Assembly (NCBI GenBank): GCA_017618115.1
Contig: JAFZUX010000007.1
Span: 124,001-188,000 of the forward strand
DNA: 64,000 nt
Direction: 5' to 3'
From: Bacteroidales bacterium
GTDB lineage: Bacteria > Bacteroidota > Bacteroidia > Bacteroidales > UBA932
The translations under genes and the position numbers were made by a program. Below, one piece after another: positions 45,833 to 55,241 of this stretch. Positions within the stretch are counted from its first letter, which is position 1. The number at the start of each line of letters is the position of its first letter. Under the pieces are notes generated by a model. That model was not told where the DNA came from and did not search any database. It saw nothing but the letters and a program-made list of their open reading frames with translations.

Positions 45833-46314
45833 TCTCCAAACGCAACGCCCTAATATTATCTTATCTTATTCTCTTTCTTGCGGCAGGTTGCCACGAGCCT
45901 CTTAAGCACTTCAGTTTCAGAAGTCTGCAGGGTGACGGCTGGCTGCCAGAAGATACCCTTTGTTTGGAACTGGATCTTAGAAAGTCAGATGAGGGGAAGA
46001 ACATTTACATCTCTTCTTCTTTCAGAGAGTTTGAAGAGAAGCAGGTGATGAAAGAGAGGCCGTTTGGTTTCTACATTACGATGGTTTCTCCCTCCGGAGC
46101 AACGCAGAAGGATACCCTTTCACTTCCTTTTAACTCCCTTCAGATGAAGAGCAAAAGAGATGGGAAGATAATTCAATTGCAGTGGCCCTACCTTTTAGAC
46201 GTTAAACCTAACGAGGAGGGACTTTGGAAGATAGAACTAACCCGCCCAAAGGGAGACAATACCGTTTACGAAAAAGTCAGAGGCGTTGGAATAAGCTGTA
46301 AGGCAAGACCTTAA
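45829..46314 (+). CDS. gldH: Gliding-motility lipoprotein GldH
   Basis: A 161-residue lipoprotein with lipobox LAAGC and the GldH-type pattern (HFSFRSLQGDGWLPEDTL, FYITMVSPSGATQKD, YLLDVKPNEEGLWKIELTRP). GldH proteins are needed for gliding in Flavobacterium and occur widely in non-gliding Bacteroidales. The ricT-gldH adjacency (overlap ATGA) is a Bacteroidota hallmark and supports the call. Confidence 0.87.
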   Translation: MISKRNALILSYLILFLAAGCHEPLKHFSFRSLQGDGWLPEDTLCLELDLRKSDEGKNIYISSSFREFEEKQVMKERPFGFYITMVSPSGATQKDTLSLPFNSLQMKSKRDGKIIQLQWPYLLDVKPNEEGLWKIELTRPKGDNTVYEKVRGVGISCKARP

Positions 46315-46320
46315 AAGAAG

Positions 46321-47091
46321 ATGAGCACAGTAAATAAATTAGAAAAATTCCGTCAGAACGAGACCTTTGCCTGCCTTCTTCAACCAAAAATGGAGGAGCT
46401 TTTCCGCAAAGATTTCCGGCTCAAAGGAAAGTGGCAAAGTGAAGAGTTTAAGAACTCCAGCCCAATCACATTGGAACTGGGTTGCGGCAAGGGGGAGTAT
46501 ACCGTTTCTCTGGCCAAACTCTTCCCGGAGAGAAATTTTATTGGAATGGACATTAAGGGTGCGCGTCTTTGGAAGGGGGCTAAAGAGGTGGAAGAGAACG
46601 GAATAAAGAATGTCAGATTCCTGCGCACAAACATAGATTTCATAGAGTGGATTTACGGCAAAGATGAGGTGAGTGAGATATGGATAACCTTTGCAGATCC
46701 GCAGTTGCGCTCTCCGCGTAAAAGACTTTCAGGCTCTATGTTTTTGGAGAGATACCGCAAGTTTCTAAAGCCGGGCGGAGTGATTCATCTTAAGACAGAC
46801 AGCCGTTATCTTCACGAGTATACAAAGGCTTTGGCTCAGCAGAATAATCTTAATATAATCTGCTGCAGCACTGACGTTTATAAGGAGGCGGAAAACACTC
46901 TGCAACCATTCCCGAAAGAACTTACAACCGTTCAGACTTTTTACGAACAATACTTTTTGAAGATGGGTCTTCCAATTACCTATCTCTCTTTTCAAATAAG
47001 CAGTAACGAGCCAATTAAGGAACCTGATTGGGATTCGGATTACTGGCTGGGCAAAGAGAATGAAGGACGCATCTTAGGAAGAATAAGATAG
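46321..47091 (+). CDS. trmB: tRNA (guanine46-N7)-methyltransferase
   Basis: SAM-dependent tRNA methyltransferase of 256 residues. SAM motif LELGCGKGEYTVSLAKLFPE, then NFIGMDIKGARLWKGAKEV, the catalytic region WITFADPQLRSPRKRLSG (family PDPWPK-like) and GGVIHLKTDSRYLHEYT. Two bases separate it from the M20 gene, so both lie at the end of a long co-directional run from the TPR protein. Confidence 0.94.
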   Translation: MSTVNKLEKFRQNETFACLLQPKMEELFRKDFRLKGKWQSEEFKNSSPITLELGCGKGEYTVSLAKLFPERNFIGMDIKGARLWKGAKEVEENGIKNVRFLRTNIDFIEWIYGKDEVSEIWITFADPQLRSPRKRLSGSMFLERYRKFLKPGGVIHLKTDSRYLHEYTKALAQQNNLNIICCSTDVYKEAENTLQPFPKELTTVQTFYEQYFLKMGLPITYLSFQISSNEPIKEPDWDSDYWLGKENEGRILGRIR

Positions 47092-47092
47092 T

Positions 47093-48217
47093 ATGGAAGA
47101 AATCACCGCACTGCGTCATAAGATTCACCGTAGGCCCTCTCTCTCCGGAGAAGAGAGTGAGACGGCGGAAATTATCTGCTCGTTTTTAGCGGATTGCAAA
47201 CCGGATAAGCTGGAGAAAAATGTTGGCGGATATGGTGTCGTTGCAACCTTCAAGGGTGGAGAGAACGGTCCTAAAATTCTTCTAAGATGTGAACTGGACG
47301 CCCTCCCTATAACAGAGAAGAGCGGCGTGGAGTATTCCTCTTTAAAAGAGGGTAAGGCTCACTCTTGCGGTCACGATGGACACATGGCGGTTCTTTGTGC
47401 CGTTGCGCGTGCTATCTCACTTAACCGCAGCCTTTTAGGAGAGGGAGAGATTACCCTTCTCTTTCAACCGGAAGAGGAGATAGGAAGGGGAGCAAAGCGT
47501 ATGGCTGAGGAGTTGACACAAAGAGGTGTTCACTTTGATTATGCCATTGCTTTTCACAACTGGCCGGGTAAAAAATATAAGAGCGTTATTCTCTATCCTG
47601 AGTGTTACGCCTGGGCATCTACAGGAATGAAGATAGAATTTAAGGGAAAACCCTCTCATGCCAGTGACCCGCAACTGGCTATAAATCCTACGCTTACAAT
47701 AATGCGCCTTATTGAGAGAGTTCTCTCTTTAAATGAAAAACTCTCCTACTCCACCATTGTAAATGTAAATATCGGAAGTGAAGATTACGGTATTACTCCG
47801 GGTGATGGATATGTTGCTCTTACCTTAAGAAGCAACTCTGACAAAGGCTTGCAAACTCTTGTTTCTCAGATAGAAAAAGAGGCAAGGATTTTGGCGGCGG
47901 AGAATGCCCTTGGTATAAATATCTCTTACACAGACCATTTCCCGGCAACCGTCAATAGCAAAGAACTCACTCAGATGATAGAAGAGGTGGCAAAGGAAGA
48001 GGGCTACAACACAGAGAGAGATTATGAAGGAACTCACGGAAGCGATGATTTTGTGTACTTTACAAAGATGAGTACTCAATCTTCCTTCTTTGACGTAGGT
48101 GCAGGAGAGAACCACCCGCAGCTACACGACCCTGCGTTTGACTTTGATGATTCTCTGATACCGGTATTTGTAAAAATTATTTGCTCCGTCTGCAGACGAA
48201 TTCTGCAAACTCAATAA
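47093..48217 (+). CDS. M20-family amidohydrolase/peptidase
   Basis: Metal-dependent hydrolase of 374 residues, M20D-type. Metal ligands are in AHSCGHDGHMAVL (H-x-D and following), PEEEIGRGAKRMAEE (Glu ligands and catalytic Glu), and the terminal GTHGSDDF and ENHPQLHDPAFDFDD. Substrate is unknown: N-acyl-amino acids are usual for this group, with deacylation or indole-acetyl type reactions possible. Its last 41 bases overlap the convergent polyprenyl synthetase gene, an unusually long overlap. Confidence 0.87.
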   Translation: MEEITALRHKIHRRPSLSGEESETAEIICSFLADCKPDKLEKNVGGYGVVATFKGGENGPKILLRCELDALPITEKSGVEYSSLKEGKAHSCGHDGHMAVLCAVARAISLNRSLLGEGEITLLFQPEEEIGRGAKRMAEELTQRGVHFDYAIAFHNWPGKKYKSVILYPECYAWASTGMKIEFKGKPSHASDPQLAINPTLTIMRLIERVLSLNEKLSYSTIVNVNIGSEDYGITPGDGYVALTLRSNSDKGLQTLVSQIEKEARILAAENALGINISYTDHFPATVNSKELTQMIEEVAKEEGYNTERDYEGTHGSDDFVYFTKMSTQSSFFDVGAGENHPQLHDPAFDFDDSLIPVFVKIICSVCRRILQTQ

Positions 48218-49169
48218 GCATCTTTTTAGCCGGACTGTCCGGCAGAACTTTCAAACAGTCTATACCCATTGTCAGGTATTGATTTGCAGCCTCTTGCGCA
48301 TACTCCAATCCCTTGTTGTCATTAACAAAGGCAAAGACATCGTCAATTATCTGTTTCTCTCTTTCCGGTGTGCAATTAGTCTCCGAGAGTTCTTTAATCT
48401 TGGAGATAATCTCCTCTCTCTTTTGAGGGGCGTTCTTGAAAGCACCCAGAAGCGGAAGAGTTATCTTTCTCTCTTTGAGGTCAATACCAAAAATCTTTCC
48501 GGTCTCCATGGATGGAGAGTAATCAAAGATATCATCCCTGATTTGGAAAGCCAATCCGAGATATTTTGCAAAAGAAGCCACTCCGTCTATAACCTGCTGA
48601 GGAGCCTCAACTGCGTAAGCTGCAGATTTGACGGTAGTTTCAAAGAGAACGGCGGTCTTGCAGTATATGATGGTAAAATAATCCTCCTCCGTTGTATCCA
48701 GATTATCCGCCTTGTCTATCTGAAGAAGCTCTCCCTCGCTTAATTTTTTGGTAGCATTGGTAAAGAGTATAATGTGCTTTTTATCACACTTTTCCGCCAA
48801 CAGAGCAAGTACGCCGCTAAGCCAGAAATCTCCCGTAAGAACCGCAACGAACGGGGAGAACTTTACTCCCACGGTAGGAGCGTTTCTTCTTTTTGGAGCC
48901 TGGTCTACAACATCATCGTGAAGAAGAGTTGCGGTATGCAACATCTCTGAAACGGCAGCACAGCAGTAACTCTTCTCCGTCAGATTACCGCAACATCTAC
49001 CCACCAACAGGGAGAGGAGAGGTCTCATCTCCTTTCCCCTGTTGCCGAGTATATACTTGTTGACTCTGTCCAGGTAAGAACGGTCCGTTTTGAGAGCTTC
49101 ATAGAGTACTCCGCGATAGCGGTCTACATCATCTCCCAGAAAAGCTCTTACCGCCTCAATGTCTGCCAT
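48177..49169 (-). CDS. Trans-prenyl diphosphate synthase
   Basis: Makes long-chain prenyl diphosphates (likely for menaquinone) from FPP and IPP. 330 residues with the two aspartate-rich motifs: first DDVVD (in LLHDDVVDQAPKRRN) and second RDDIFD (QIRDDIFDYSP). Chain length cannot be fixed precisely. Last gene of trxA-OMP-prenyl synthase. Overlaps M20 at the 3' end. Confidence 0.92.
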   Translation of the reverse strand: MADIEAVRAFLGDDVDRYRGVLYEALKTDRSYLDRVNKYILGNRGKEMRPLLSLLVGRCCGNLTEKSYCCAAVSEMLHTATLLHDDVVDQAPKRRNAPTVGVKFSPFVAVLTGDFWLSGVLALLAEKCDKKHIILFTNATKKLSEGELLQIDKADNLDTTEEDYFTIIYCKTAVLFETTVKSAAYAVEAPQQVIDGVASFAKYLGLAFQIRDDIFDYSPSMETGKIFGIDLKERKITLPLLGAFKNAPQKREEIISKIKELSETNCTPEREKQIIDDVFAFVNDNKGLEYAQEAANQYLTMGIDCLKVLPDSPAKKMLIEFAEFVCRRSK

Positions 49170-49175
49170 TTCTCC

Positions 49176-49775
49176 TTAGAATATGAAGGCAAGTGAAACC
49201 TCCAGACCTTTCTGCTTGGAAGCTTTCCACTGATCGTATGTTGCCTTTTCTCCCTCTCCAACCTTTGAGATATCCCAGTTGTATCTTACGTTAACCTGGA
49301 ACTTCCAAAGATCTGCTCCGAATCCAAGACCTACACCGCCGGTGAATCTGTTGAGATCATCCCAGGAACCTGCGTTGTGGTTCTTTCCAATAGCGTAGCT
49401 GATGTATGGAACAGCCTGAACATAAGGTCTTACCACAACCAGATTGAATCCGTACTGGATGCTGAGAGGAATCTGGAGATACTGCAGTTCAATCTTCTCA
49501 TTGGTTGCACCCGGAATGCTCTCTTTAGGTGCAATGGTTGCCGTTCTGTTAATGAAGAGCAACTCGGGCTGAACTACAAAGCCCGGAGTAACATGGTGGC
49601 TGTAAAGGATACCGGCCTGGTAACCAATGTTATCCTTAACCTTAAAGTTCTCATTGACCTTTGAAAGGGAGGTGGTATAGATACCGCCCTTGATACCGAA
49701 CTGTGCCTTAGCAACATTGGCCGTTGCTGCAAATGCAAAAGCTGCAATAAGTGCTATTGCTAAAATTCTTTTCAT
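49176..49775 (-). CDS. Outer-membrane beta-barrel protein (PorT-like family)
   Basis: Exported 199-residue protein with signal peptide (LALIAAFAFAATANVAKAQFG) and alternating strand pattern typical of small Bacteroidota barrels: FGIKGGIYTTSLSKV, NIGYQAGILYSHHVTPGFVV, LQIPLSIQYGFNLVVVRPYV, GGVGLGFGADLWKFQVNVRYNWDI, ending in an aromatic-rich LEVSLAFIF. Family is the broad porin/PorT group; no substrate can be proposed. Twelve bases after trxA. Confidence 0.82.
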   Translation of the reverse strand: MKRILAIALIAAFAFAATANVAKAQFGIKGGIYTTSLSKVNENFKVKDNIGYQAGILYSHHVTPGFVVQPELLFINRTATIAPKESIPGATNEKIELQYLQIPLSIQYGFNLVVVRPYVQAVPYISYAIGKNHNAGSWDDLNRFTGGVGLGFGADLWKFQVNVRYNWDISKVGEGEKATYDQWKASKQKGLEVSLAFIF

Positions 49776-49787
49776 AATATGTTTGGT

Positions 49788-50105
49788 TTATAATAATGCT
49801 TTCAATTTCTCTTCAATTGCCTCTTTTGTGTTGGAACCCACCATCTTATCCTTCAACTCTCCATCCTTGAAGAAGAGCAGTGTAGGGATGTTTCTGATGC
49901 CGTAGTTTACCGGAGCCTCTTCTGCCTCCTCTACGTTACACTTTGCAATTACTGCACGTCCTTCATACTCGGCAGCAAGCTGTTCTACTATTGGGGCAAT
50001 CATGCGGCAAGGACCGCACCAGGTAGCCCAAAAATCTACCATAACCGGAAGTTTGCTCTCAAGAACAACCTCTTTGAAATTGGAATCAACAACCGTAATC
50101 TCCAT
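49788..50105 (-). CDS. trxA: Thioredoxin
   Basis: Disulfide reductase of 105 residues with the active site WCGPC in DFWATWCGPCRMIAPIV and the conserved cis-Pro loop NIPTLLFFKDGE. Cytoplasmic, no signal sequence. First gene of the trxA-OMP-prenyl synthase set and divergent from kbl. No clear TAnnTTTG box is visible on this strand. Confidence 0.96.
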   Translation of the reverse strand: MEITVVDSNFKEVVLESKLPVMVDFWATWCGPCRMIAPIVEQLAAEYEGRAVIAKCNVEEAEEAPVNYGIRNIPTLLFFKDGELKDKMVGSNTKEAIEEKLKALL

Positions 50106-50175
50106 ATCAGTAACTTTATTTGAAAAAAACTTTAATTATCAGGTTGCTAAATTAGCATTTATTTTTCAGAAATCG

Positions 50176-50183
50176 TATTTTTG
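50176..50183 (+). promoter_or_regulatory. -7 box for kbl
   Basis: TATTTTTG, exact, 34 bases before the ATG; no TTG at the expected -33 distance. Confidence 0.5.
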
Positions 50184-50217
50184 TTAAAGCCAAACGGAAA
50201 CTCAAAAACAAATCAAT

Positions 50218-51408
50218 ATGTATAAAGATTTTCAATCATACCTAAAAACAGAGCTGGGCTCTATTAAAAAGGCCGGCCTGTACAAAGAGGAGAGAGTTAT
50301 TGTTTCCCCTCAGAGAGCTGATATAAAAGTTGCAGGCGGAAAAGAGGTTCTGAACTTCTGCGCCAACAACTATCTTGGTCTTTCAGACAATCCTCGTCTT
50401 ATTAAGGCCGCTAAAAAGGCCTTGGACACAAGAGGTTACGGAATGAGTTCCGTAAGATTCATCTGCGGAACCGGAGATCTGCAGAAAGAGTTGGAGAGGA
50501 AAATCTCCGAGTTCTTCGGCACCGAGGACACCATCCTTTACACCTCCTGCTTTGATGCAAACGGCGGAGTCTTTGAGCCGCTCTTTAACGAGGAGGATGC
50601 AATCATCTCTGACGCCCTCAACCACGCTTCCATCATAGACGGTGTAAGACTCTGCAAGGCAGTTCGTTACAGATATGCCAACGCAGACATGAAAGAGCTT
50701 GAGGAGTGCCTTAAGAAGGCTCAGAAACAGCGCTACAGAATAATAGTTACGGACGGTGTCTTCTCAATGGACGGCAACGTTGCTCCGGTAGATAAAATCT
50801 ACGCCCTTGCAAAGAAGTACAATGCAATGGTTATGGTAGACGAGTCTCACTCTGCGGGAGTTGTAGGCAAGACCGGAAGAGGTACAACAGAGCTTTATAA
50901 ACTGAGAGGCAAGATAGAGATTCTCACCGGAACACTCGGCAAATCCTTTGGCGGTGCAGTGGGCGGATTTACAACGGGTAAGAAGGAAATCATCGCGATG
51001 TTAAGACAGCGCTCCCGCCCTTACCTCTTCTCAAACTCCATCCCTCCTATGGTGGCCGCTGCAGGTATTGAGATGTTCAACATGATGAGCCAGACCAACA
51101 AGCTGCAGGACAAACTGCACGCCAACACCGCATACTTTGTGGATAAGATGAAGAAGGCCGGCTTTGACATCAAACCTACCCAGAGTGCAATCTGCGCCGT
51201 AATGCTCTATGATGCAAAACTTTCACAGCAGATGGCCGCAAAACTTCTGGATGAGGGAATCTATGTAGTTGGTTTCTACTATCCTGTTGTGCCTAAGGAT
51301 CTTGCAAGAATCCGCGTTCAGGTTTCCGCAGGCCACTCAAAGAAGCAGTTGGACAAGGCGGTTGCAGCCTTCACCAAGATTGCCAAAGAGCTCAAGGTTC
51401 TTAAATAG
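50218..51408 (+). CDS. kbl: Glycine C-acetyltransferase (2-amino-3-ketobutyrate CoA ligase)
   Basis: PLP-dependent alpha-oxoamine synthase, 396 residues, interconverting 2-amino-3-ketobutyrate plus CoA and glycine plus acetyl-CoA in threonine breakdown. NNYLGLSDNPRLIKAA, SVRFICGTGDLQKELERK, DALNHASIIDG, VDESHSAGVVGKTGRGTTE and the PLP lysine in TLGKSFGGAVGGF match Kbl. No threonine dehydrogenase gene is adjacent, so it could also serve a related serine-palmitoyl-type step; the close match favours Kbl. Confidence 0.88.
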   Translation: MYKDFQSYLKTELGSIKKAGLYKEERVIVSPQRADIKVAGGKEVLNFCANNYLGLSDNPRLIKAAKKALDTRGYGMSSVRFICGTGDLQKELERKISEFFGTEDTILYTSCFDANGGVFEPLFNEEDAIISDALNHASIIDGVRLCKAVRYRYANADMKELEECLKKAQKQRYRIIVTDGVFSMDGNVAPVDKIYALAKKYNAMVMVDESHSAGVVGKTGRGTTELYKLRGKIEILTGTLGKSFGGAVGGFTTGKKEIIAMLRQRSRPYLFSNSIPPMVAAAGIEMFNMMSQTNKLQDKLHANTAYFVDKMKKAGFDIKPTQSAICAVMLYDAKLSQQMAAKLLDEGIYVVGFYYPVVPKDLARIRVQVSAGHSKKQLDKAVAAFTKIAKELKVLK

Positions 51409-51416
51409 AGCGCACT

Positions 51417-52286
51417 ATGACAGCACTACTTCAAAGCATATTGTTCGTCAAATGGGACGTAAGTCCCTACATCTTCTCCGTTGGACACTTCCAGGTAAGA
51501 TGGTACGGCCTGCTCTTTGTGAGCGGCTTCATCTTTGGCTACTGGCTCTTCTCAAAGTTCTACAAGAGAGAGGGTATGCCGGCAAAACTCTTGGACCCAA
51601 TGCTTTATATGCTTTTGATCTGTGCTTTGGTGGGTGCCCGTTTAGGACACGTTCTCTTCTACGATTTGGATTTCTACCTTGCCAATCCTTCTGAGATTCT
51701 AAAGGTTTGGCACGGTGGACTTGCCAGCCACGGAGGTGCTATAGCAATCCTCTTTGGAGTATGGTGGTATGTTCACAAGTACGGCAAGAAGTACAACATA
51801 GATTATATCTGGATTGTAGACCGCCTGGCAATTGCAATACCGTTTGCCGGAATGGCTATCCGTCTGGGAAACCTCATGAACTCAGAGATTTACGGCTTTG
51901 AAACAACCGTTCCGTGGGGCTTTATCTTTGTACGAGACGGCCAAACTGCGGCACATCATCCTACTCAGCTTTATGAGGCACTCTCATATCTTCTGATAGG
52001 AATCATAATGCTCATTCTCTACTACAAAAAGAAGGAATCAGAGCCAAATAAACCTCTCTACCGCGGCTTTTTATTCGGTCTCTTTTTGATTCTTCTATTT
52101 GGAGCAAGATTCTTTATTGAATACTTCAAACTGCCTCAGGAAGGGAGTGATGCGGTTGCAATGAGTGCCGGCAGACTGCTAAACAACGGCCAATTACTGA
52201 GCATACCTTTTGTTGTTGCCGGCATTGTAATAATCATCTGGAGTTACGTAGCCAAGAAGCCTCTTCTCCGCCAAGAAAACAAGTAA
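51417..52286 (+). CDS. lgt: Prolipoprotein diacylglyceryl transferase
   Basis: Integral inner-membrane enzyme that lipidates the lipobox cysteine. 289 residues; conserved GLLFVSGFIFGYWLF, GARLGHVLFYDLDFY, HGGLASHGGAIAIL (the HGGL signature) and LGNLMNSEIYG. Fits the many lipoproteins in this window. Start ATG eight bases after the kbl stop. Confidence 0.94.
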   Translation: MTALLQSILFVKWDVSPYIFSVGHFQVRWYGLLFVSGFIFGYWLFSKFYKREGMPAKLLDPMLYMLLICALVGARLGHVLFYDLDFYLANPSEILKVWHGGLASHGGAIAILFGVWWYVHKYGKKYNIDYIWIVDRLAIAIPFAGMAIRLGNLMNSEIYGFETTVPWGFIFVRDGQTAAHHPTQLYEALSYLLIGIIMLILYYKKKESEPNKPLYRGFLFGLFLILLFGARFFIEYFKLPQEGSDAVAMSAGRLLNNGQLLSIPFVVAGIVIIIWSYVAKKPLLRQENK

Positions 52287-53300
52287 ATGGAGAGACAGAA
52301 TCACAACATATCAATTGAATCTCCCTCCGGTTGGAAAGATTATGAAATCATAGACTCCGGAGAGGGCTACAAACTAGAGAGATTCGGTTCTTTCATACTC
52401 TCTCGTCCAGAGCCTAAAGCGCTATGGTCTAAGAGTTTGCCCGAGGCCAAGTGGAGAGAGTTGGCTCACACGGTTTTTCACCCGGGTGCAGGATTCGGCA
52501 AAGCGGGCAAGGAAGATGTCGGAACTTGGGAAATGCTCAAAAAGATGCCGGAAGGGTGGACCATTGAGTACAAGGGCAAGGAGAGAAAGGCTGCCGAGTG
52601 GAGTGAACTACGCCACGGAAGAGGTTCAAACAACGGACTTTACATAAAACTCCGCCTGGGACTCACCTCCTTCAAACATGTTGGCGTATTCCCTGAGCAG
52701 GCCTCCAATTGGGATTGGATTTATGATACCGTCCGCACTCTTAAAGTGCATCAGGCACCTTTTAAGGTTCTCAATCTGTTTGCATATACCGGAGCGGCCT
52801 CACTTGCAGCACGTTGCGCGGGTGCGGAGGTGACTCACGTAGATTCAGTAAAGCAGGTTGTCAACTGGGCAAAAGAGAATATGGCTCTCTCAAATCTGGA
52901 GAATATCAGATGGATAATAGATGACGCTCTTAAATTTGTTAAGAGAGAAATCAGAAGAGGGAACACCTATAACGGCCTCATATTGGATCCTCCGGCATAC
53001 GGTCACGGCCCGGACGGTGAGAGGTGGAAGCTGGATGAGCTTCTTTTTGAGATGCTTACGGAGTGTTCAAAGATTGTGGCAAAGGAACATTCGTTTGTTG
53101 TTCTGAACCTCTATTCCAACGGTTATTCCGCACTTCTTGCAGAGACAATTTTGAAGAAGGCGTTTAACGCTCTTCCTTCAAATCTTTCAAAAACAGAGGA
53201 TTCCAACCAGCCGACTTTTGAATGCGGAGAGCTGGCTCTTAAGGATAACTTTGGTAAAGTAATTCCACTCAGCGTCTTTGCCAGAATGGTAAATCAATAA
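52287..53300 (+). CDS. Class I SAM-dependent (rRNA-type) methyltransferase
   Basis: A 337-residue methyltransferase related to RlmI/RlmK. SAM-binding [20 protein letters not shown], then [20 protein letters not shown] and the N[16 protein letters not shown] catalytic region. It lacks an N-terminal PUA domain, which is the form common in Bacteroidota. Target is probably 23S rRNA but not proven. Begins one base after the lgt stop. Confidence 0.84.
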   Translation: MERQNHNISIESPSGWKDYEIIDSGEGYKLERFGSFILSRPEPKALWSKSLPEAKWRELAHTVFHPGAGFGKAGKEDVGTWEMLKKMPEGWTIEYKGKERKAAEWSELRHGRGSNNGLYIKLRLGLTSFKHVGVFPEQASNWDWIYDTVRTLKVHQAPFKVLNLFAYTGAASLAARCAGAEVTHVDSVKQVVNWAKENMALSNLENIRWIIDDALKFVKREIRRGNTYNGLILDPPAYGHGPDGERWKLDELLFEMLTECSKIVAKEHSFVVLNLYSNGYSALLAETILKKAFNALPSNLSKTEDSNQPTFECGELALKDNFGKVIPLSVFARMVNQ

Positions 53301-53306
53301 AATTAT

Positions 53307-53314
53307 TATTTTTG
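53307..53314 (+). promoter_or_regulatory. -7 box for pgk
   Basis: TATTTTTG, exact TAnnTTTG, 23 bases before the pgk ATG; no TTG at -33. Confidence 0.5.
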
Positions 53315-53337
53315 CGCATCCAATTTGTGATTTAATT

Positions 53338-54594
53338 ATGCAGAAGTTTATTGACACTTACAACTTTGAGGGCAAGAAGGTTATTGCCAGAGTAGATTTC
53401 AACGTTCCGTTGGACAAGGATTTTAAAGTTACGGATGCTACAAGAATTCGTGCAGCCGTTCCTACAATCAAGAAAGTGTTGGATGGTGGCGGAGCCATTA
53501 TCCTTATGTCTCACCTGGGAAGACCAAAGGGAGTGGACGAGAAGTTCTCCCTTAAACATATCATTTACAAGGTAGAAGAGCTGCTGGGCGTTAAGGTTCT
53601 CTTCTGTCCGGATTGTATGAAGGCAGACCAGATGGCTAAGGATCTTAAGATGGGAGAGGTTCTTCTTCTTGAGAACTTGAGATTCTATGCCGAGGAGGAG
53701 GGAAAACCAAGAGGATTGGCAGAGGATGCTTCAGATGATGAGAAGAAGGCTGCTAAGGCAAAGGTTAAGGAGAGTCAGAAGGAGTTTACAAAGCACCTGG
53801 CTTCTTATGCTGATTGCTACATCAATGACGCCTTTGGTACGGCACACCGCGCGCACGCTTCTACAGCTCTGATAGCAAGTTACTTCCCTGAGGATAAGAT
53901 GTTCGGTTACATTATGGAGGGAGAGATTAAGGCTATTGATAAAGTTGTTAAGAATCCGCAGCATCCGGTTACCGCAATCATTGGCGGTTCTAAGGTTTCA
54001 TCCAAGATAGGAATTCTTCAGAACCTTGTAGAAAAGGTTGACAATATGGTAATTGGCGGAGGTATGGCATTTACTTTTGTAAAGGCAAAGGGCGGAAAGA
54101 TTGGTAACTCAATCTGCGAGGACGATCAGCTTCAGGTTGCTCTGGATATTCTTAAGGCAGCTGAGGATAAGGGAGTTAAGATATTCATTCCTAAGAGCGT
54201 TGTTTGTGCTGATAAGTTTGAGAATGACGCCAATACTCAGATTTGCCCAATTGATCAGATTCCTGAAGGTTGGGAAGGAATGGACGGCAGCGCAGAGTTC
54301 CTTTCAGAGATTGAGGGCGTAATAATGGGCTCAAAGACAGTTCTTTGGAACGGTCCTATTGGCGTATTTGAGATGCCTAAATTTGCGGTCGGAACTCTTG
54401 AGATTGCAAAGACACTTGCAAAGGCTACTCAGGAGAAGGGTTGCTTCACCCTGGTTGGTGGAGGCGACTCCGTTGCCGCTGTTAACCAGATGGGTTATGC
54501 AGACAAAGTAAGCTACGTCTCCACCGGTGGCGGAGCAATGCTGGAATACCTTGAGGGTAAGGTTCTTCCTGGAATTAAGGCAATACTGGACTAA
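53338..54594 (+). CDS. pgk: Phosphoglycerate kinase
   Basis: Glycolytic kinase, 418 residues. [63 protein letters not shown] (read in blocks) and the nucleotide motif [13 protein letters not shown] near the end are diagnostic. Monocistronic, with its own -7 box. The stop codon lies in a possible hairpin and overlaps the convergent mgtC gene by four bases. Confidence 0.97.
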   Translation: MQKFIDTYNFEGKKVIARVDFNVPLDKDFKVTDATRIRAAVPTIKKVLDGGGAIILMSHLGRPKGVDEKFSLKHIIYKVEELLGVKVLFCPDCMKADQMAKDLKMGEVLLLENLRFYAEEEGKPRGLAEDASDDEKKAAKAKVKESQKEFTKHLASYADCYINDAFGTAHRAHASTALIASYFPEDKMFGYIMEGEIKAIDKVVKNPQHPVTAIIGGSKVSSKIGILQNLVEKVDNMVIGGGMAFTFVKAKGGKIGNSICEDDQLQVALDILKAAEDKGVKIFIPKSVVCADKFENDANTQICPIDQIPEGWEGMDGSAEFLSEIEGVIMGSKTVLWNGPIGVFEMPKFAVGTLEIAKTLAKATQEKGCFTLVGGGDSVAAVNQMGYADKVSYVSTGGGAMLEYLEGKVLPGIKAILD

Positions 54595-54617
54595 GAGATT
54601 TCTATCTTAAGTCCTTT
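54588..54617 (+). terminator. Possible weak terminator at the pgk/mgtC junction
   Basis: GGACTAAGA (54588-54596) pairs with TCTTAAGTCC (54605-54614) with one bulged base, followed by TTT. It covers the pgk stop codon. Short T-run, so doubtful. Confidence 0.35.
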
Positions 54618-55220
54618 AGATTTAGCAAGAAGATTTTCTGCAATATGCAGATAATCTTTTTGTTTTATATGGAGTTCAAACAAAGATGCCGAGTCTGATA
54701 CTGAGAAGTTCTTAATGTTATCTCCAATACCAAGCTCTCTGAAAATTGCAAAGAGTCTTGTAAGATCTTCCTGCTTCTCGGAAAGGAGAGAGATGGTGAG
54801 GATTTTTTCACCAACTCTTCTGGTGATGAAATGCATTGCCTCCAGACAGATTACGGTAATCAGAGTTGCCGCAACCGCAAGCGTGTACATCTCTGAGCCA
54901 CAGGTAAGTCCAATGGCGGCAGCTACCCAGAGACCGGCCGCGGTAGTGATACCGCGGACCGCATTCTTCTGGAAGATAATAACACCGGCACCTATGAAAC
55001 CGATACCGGAAACTACCTGCGCAGCAACACGCGCTCTGTCATAAGTGGTATCTCCAAAAGCGAATTGAGAAACTACCATAAAAAGTGCCGAGCCGAGAGC
55101 CACAACAAAGTGGGTTCTCAATCCCGCCTCTTTTGCCCTCATTTCTCTTTCAAATCCAATAAGTCCGCCTAGAAGTCCAGCTATGAAGATTCTAAGTATA
55201 AAATTCCATTCAATTGTCAT
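54591..55220 (-). CDS. MgtC/SapB-family membrane protein
   Basis: A 209-residue protein with four to five TM helices and a C-terminal soluble (ACT-like) domain. The family motif is [20 protein letters not shown] followed by [19 protein letters not shown]. MgtC proteins act in low-Mg and phosphate adaptation, and MgtC of Salmonella influences phosphate transport and ATP synthase. It lies 21 bases downstream of the SLC13 gene and is probably the last gene of the phosphate-type operon. Confidence 0.9.
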   Translation of the reverse strand: MTIEWNFILRIFIAGLLGGLIGFEREMRAKEAGLRTHFVVALGSALFMVVSQFAFGDTTYDRARVAAQVVSGIGFIGAGVIIFQKNAVRGITTAAGLWVAAAIGLTCGSEMYTLAVAATLITVICLEAMHFITRRVGEKILTISLLSEKQEDLTRLFAIFRELGIGDNIKNFSVSDSASLFELHIKQKDYLHIAENLLAKSKGLKIEIS

Positions 55221-55241
55221 AATGCCGTTGTTTTTAATATT

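Noticed and set aside
50106-50217. A clean promoter for trxA in the divergent trxA/kbl interval
   Set aside because: No TAnnTTTG match on the minus strand could be found.
54588-54617. Strong terminator between pgk and mgtC
   Set aside because: The stem has a bulge and only a short T-run, so it is listed only as weak.
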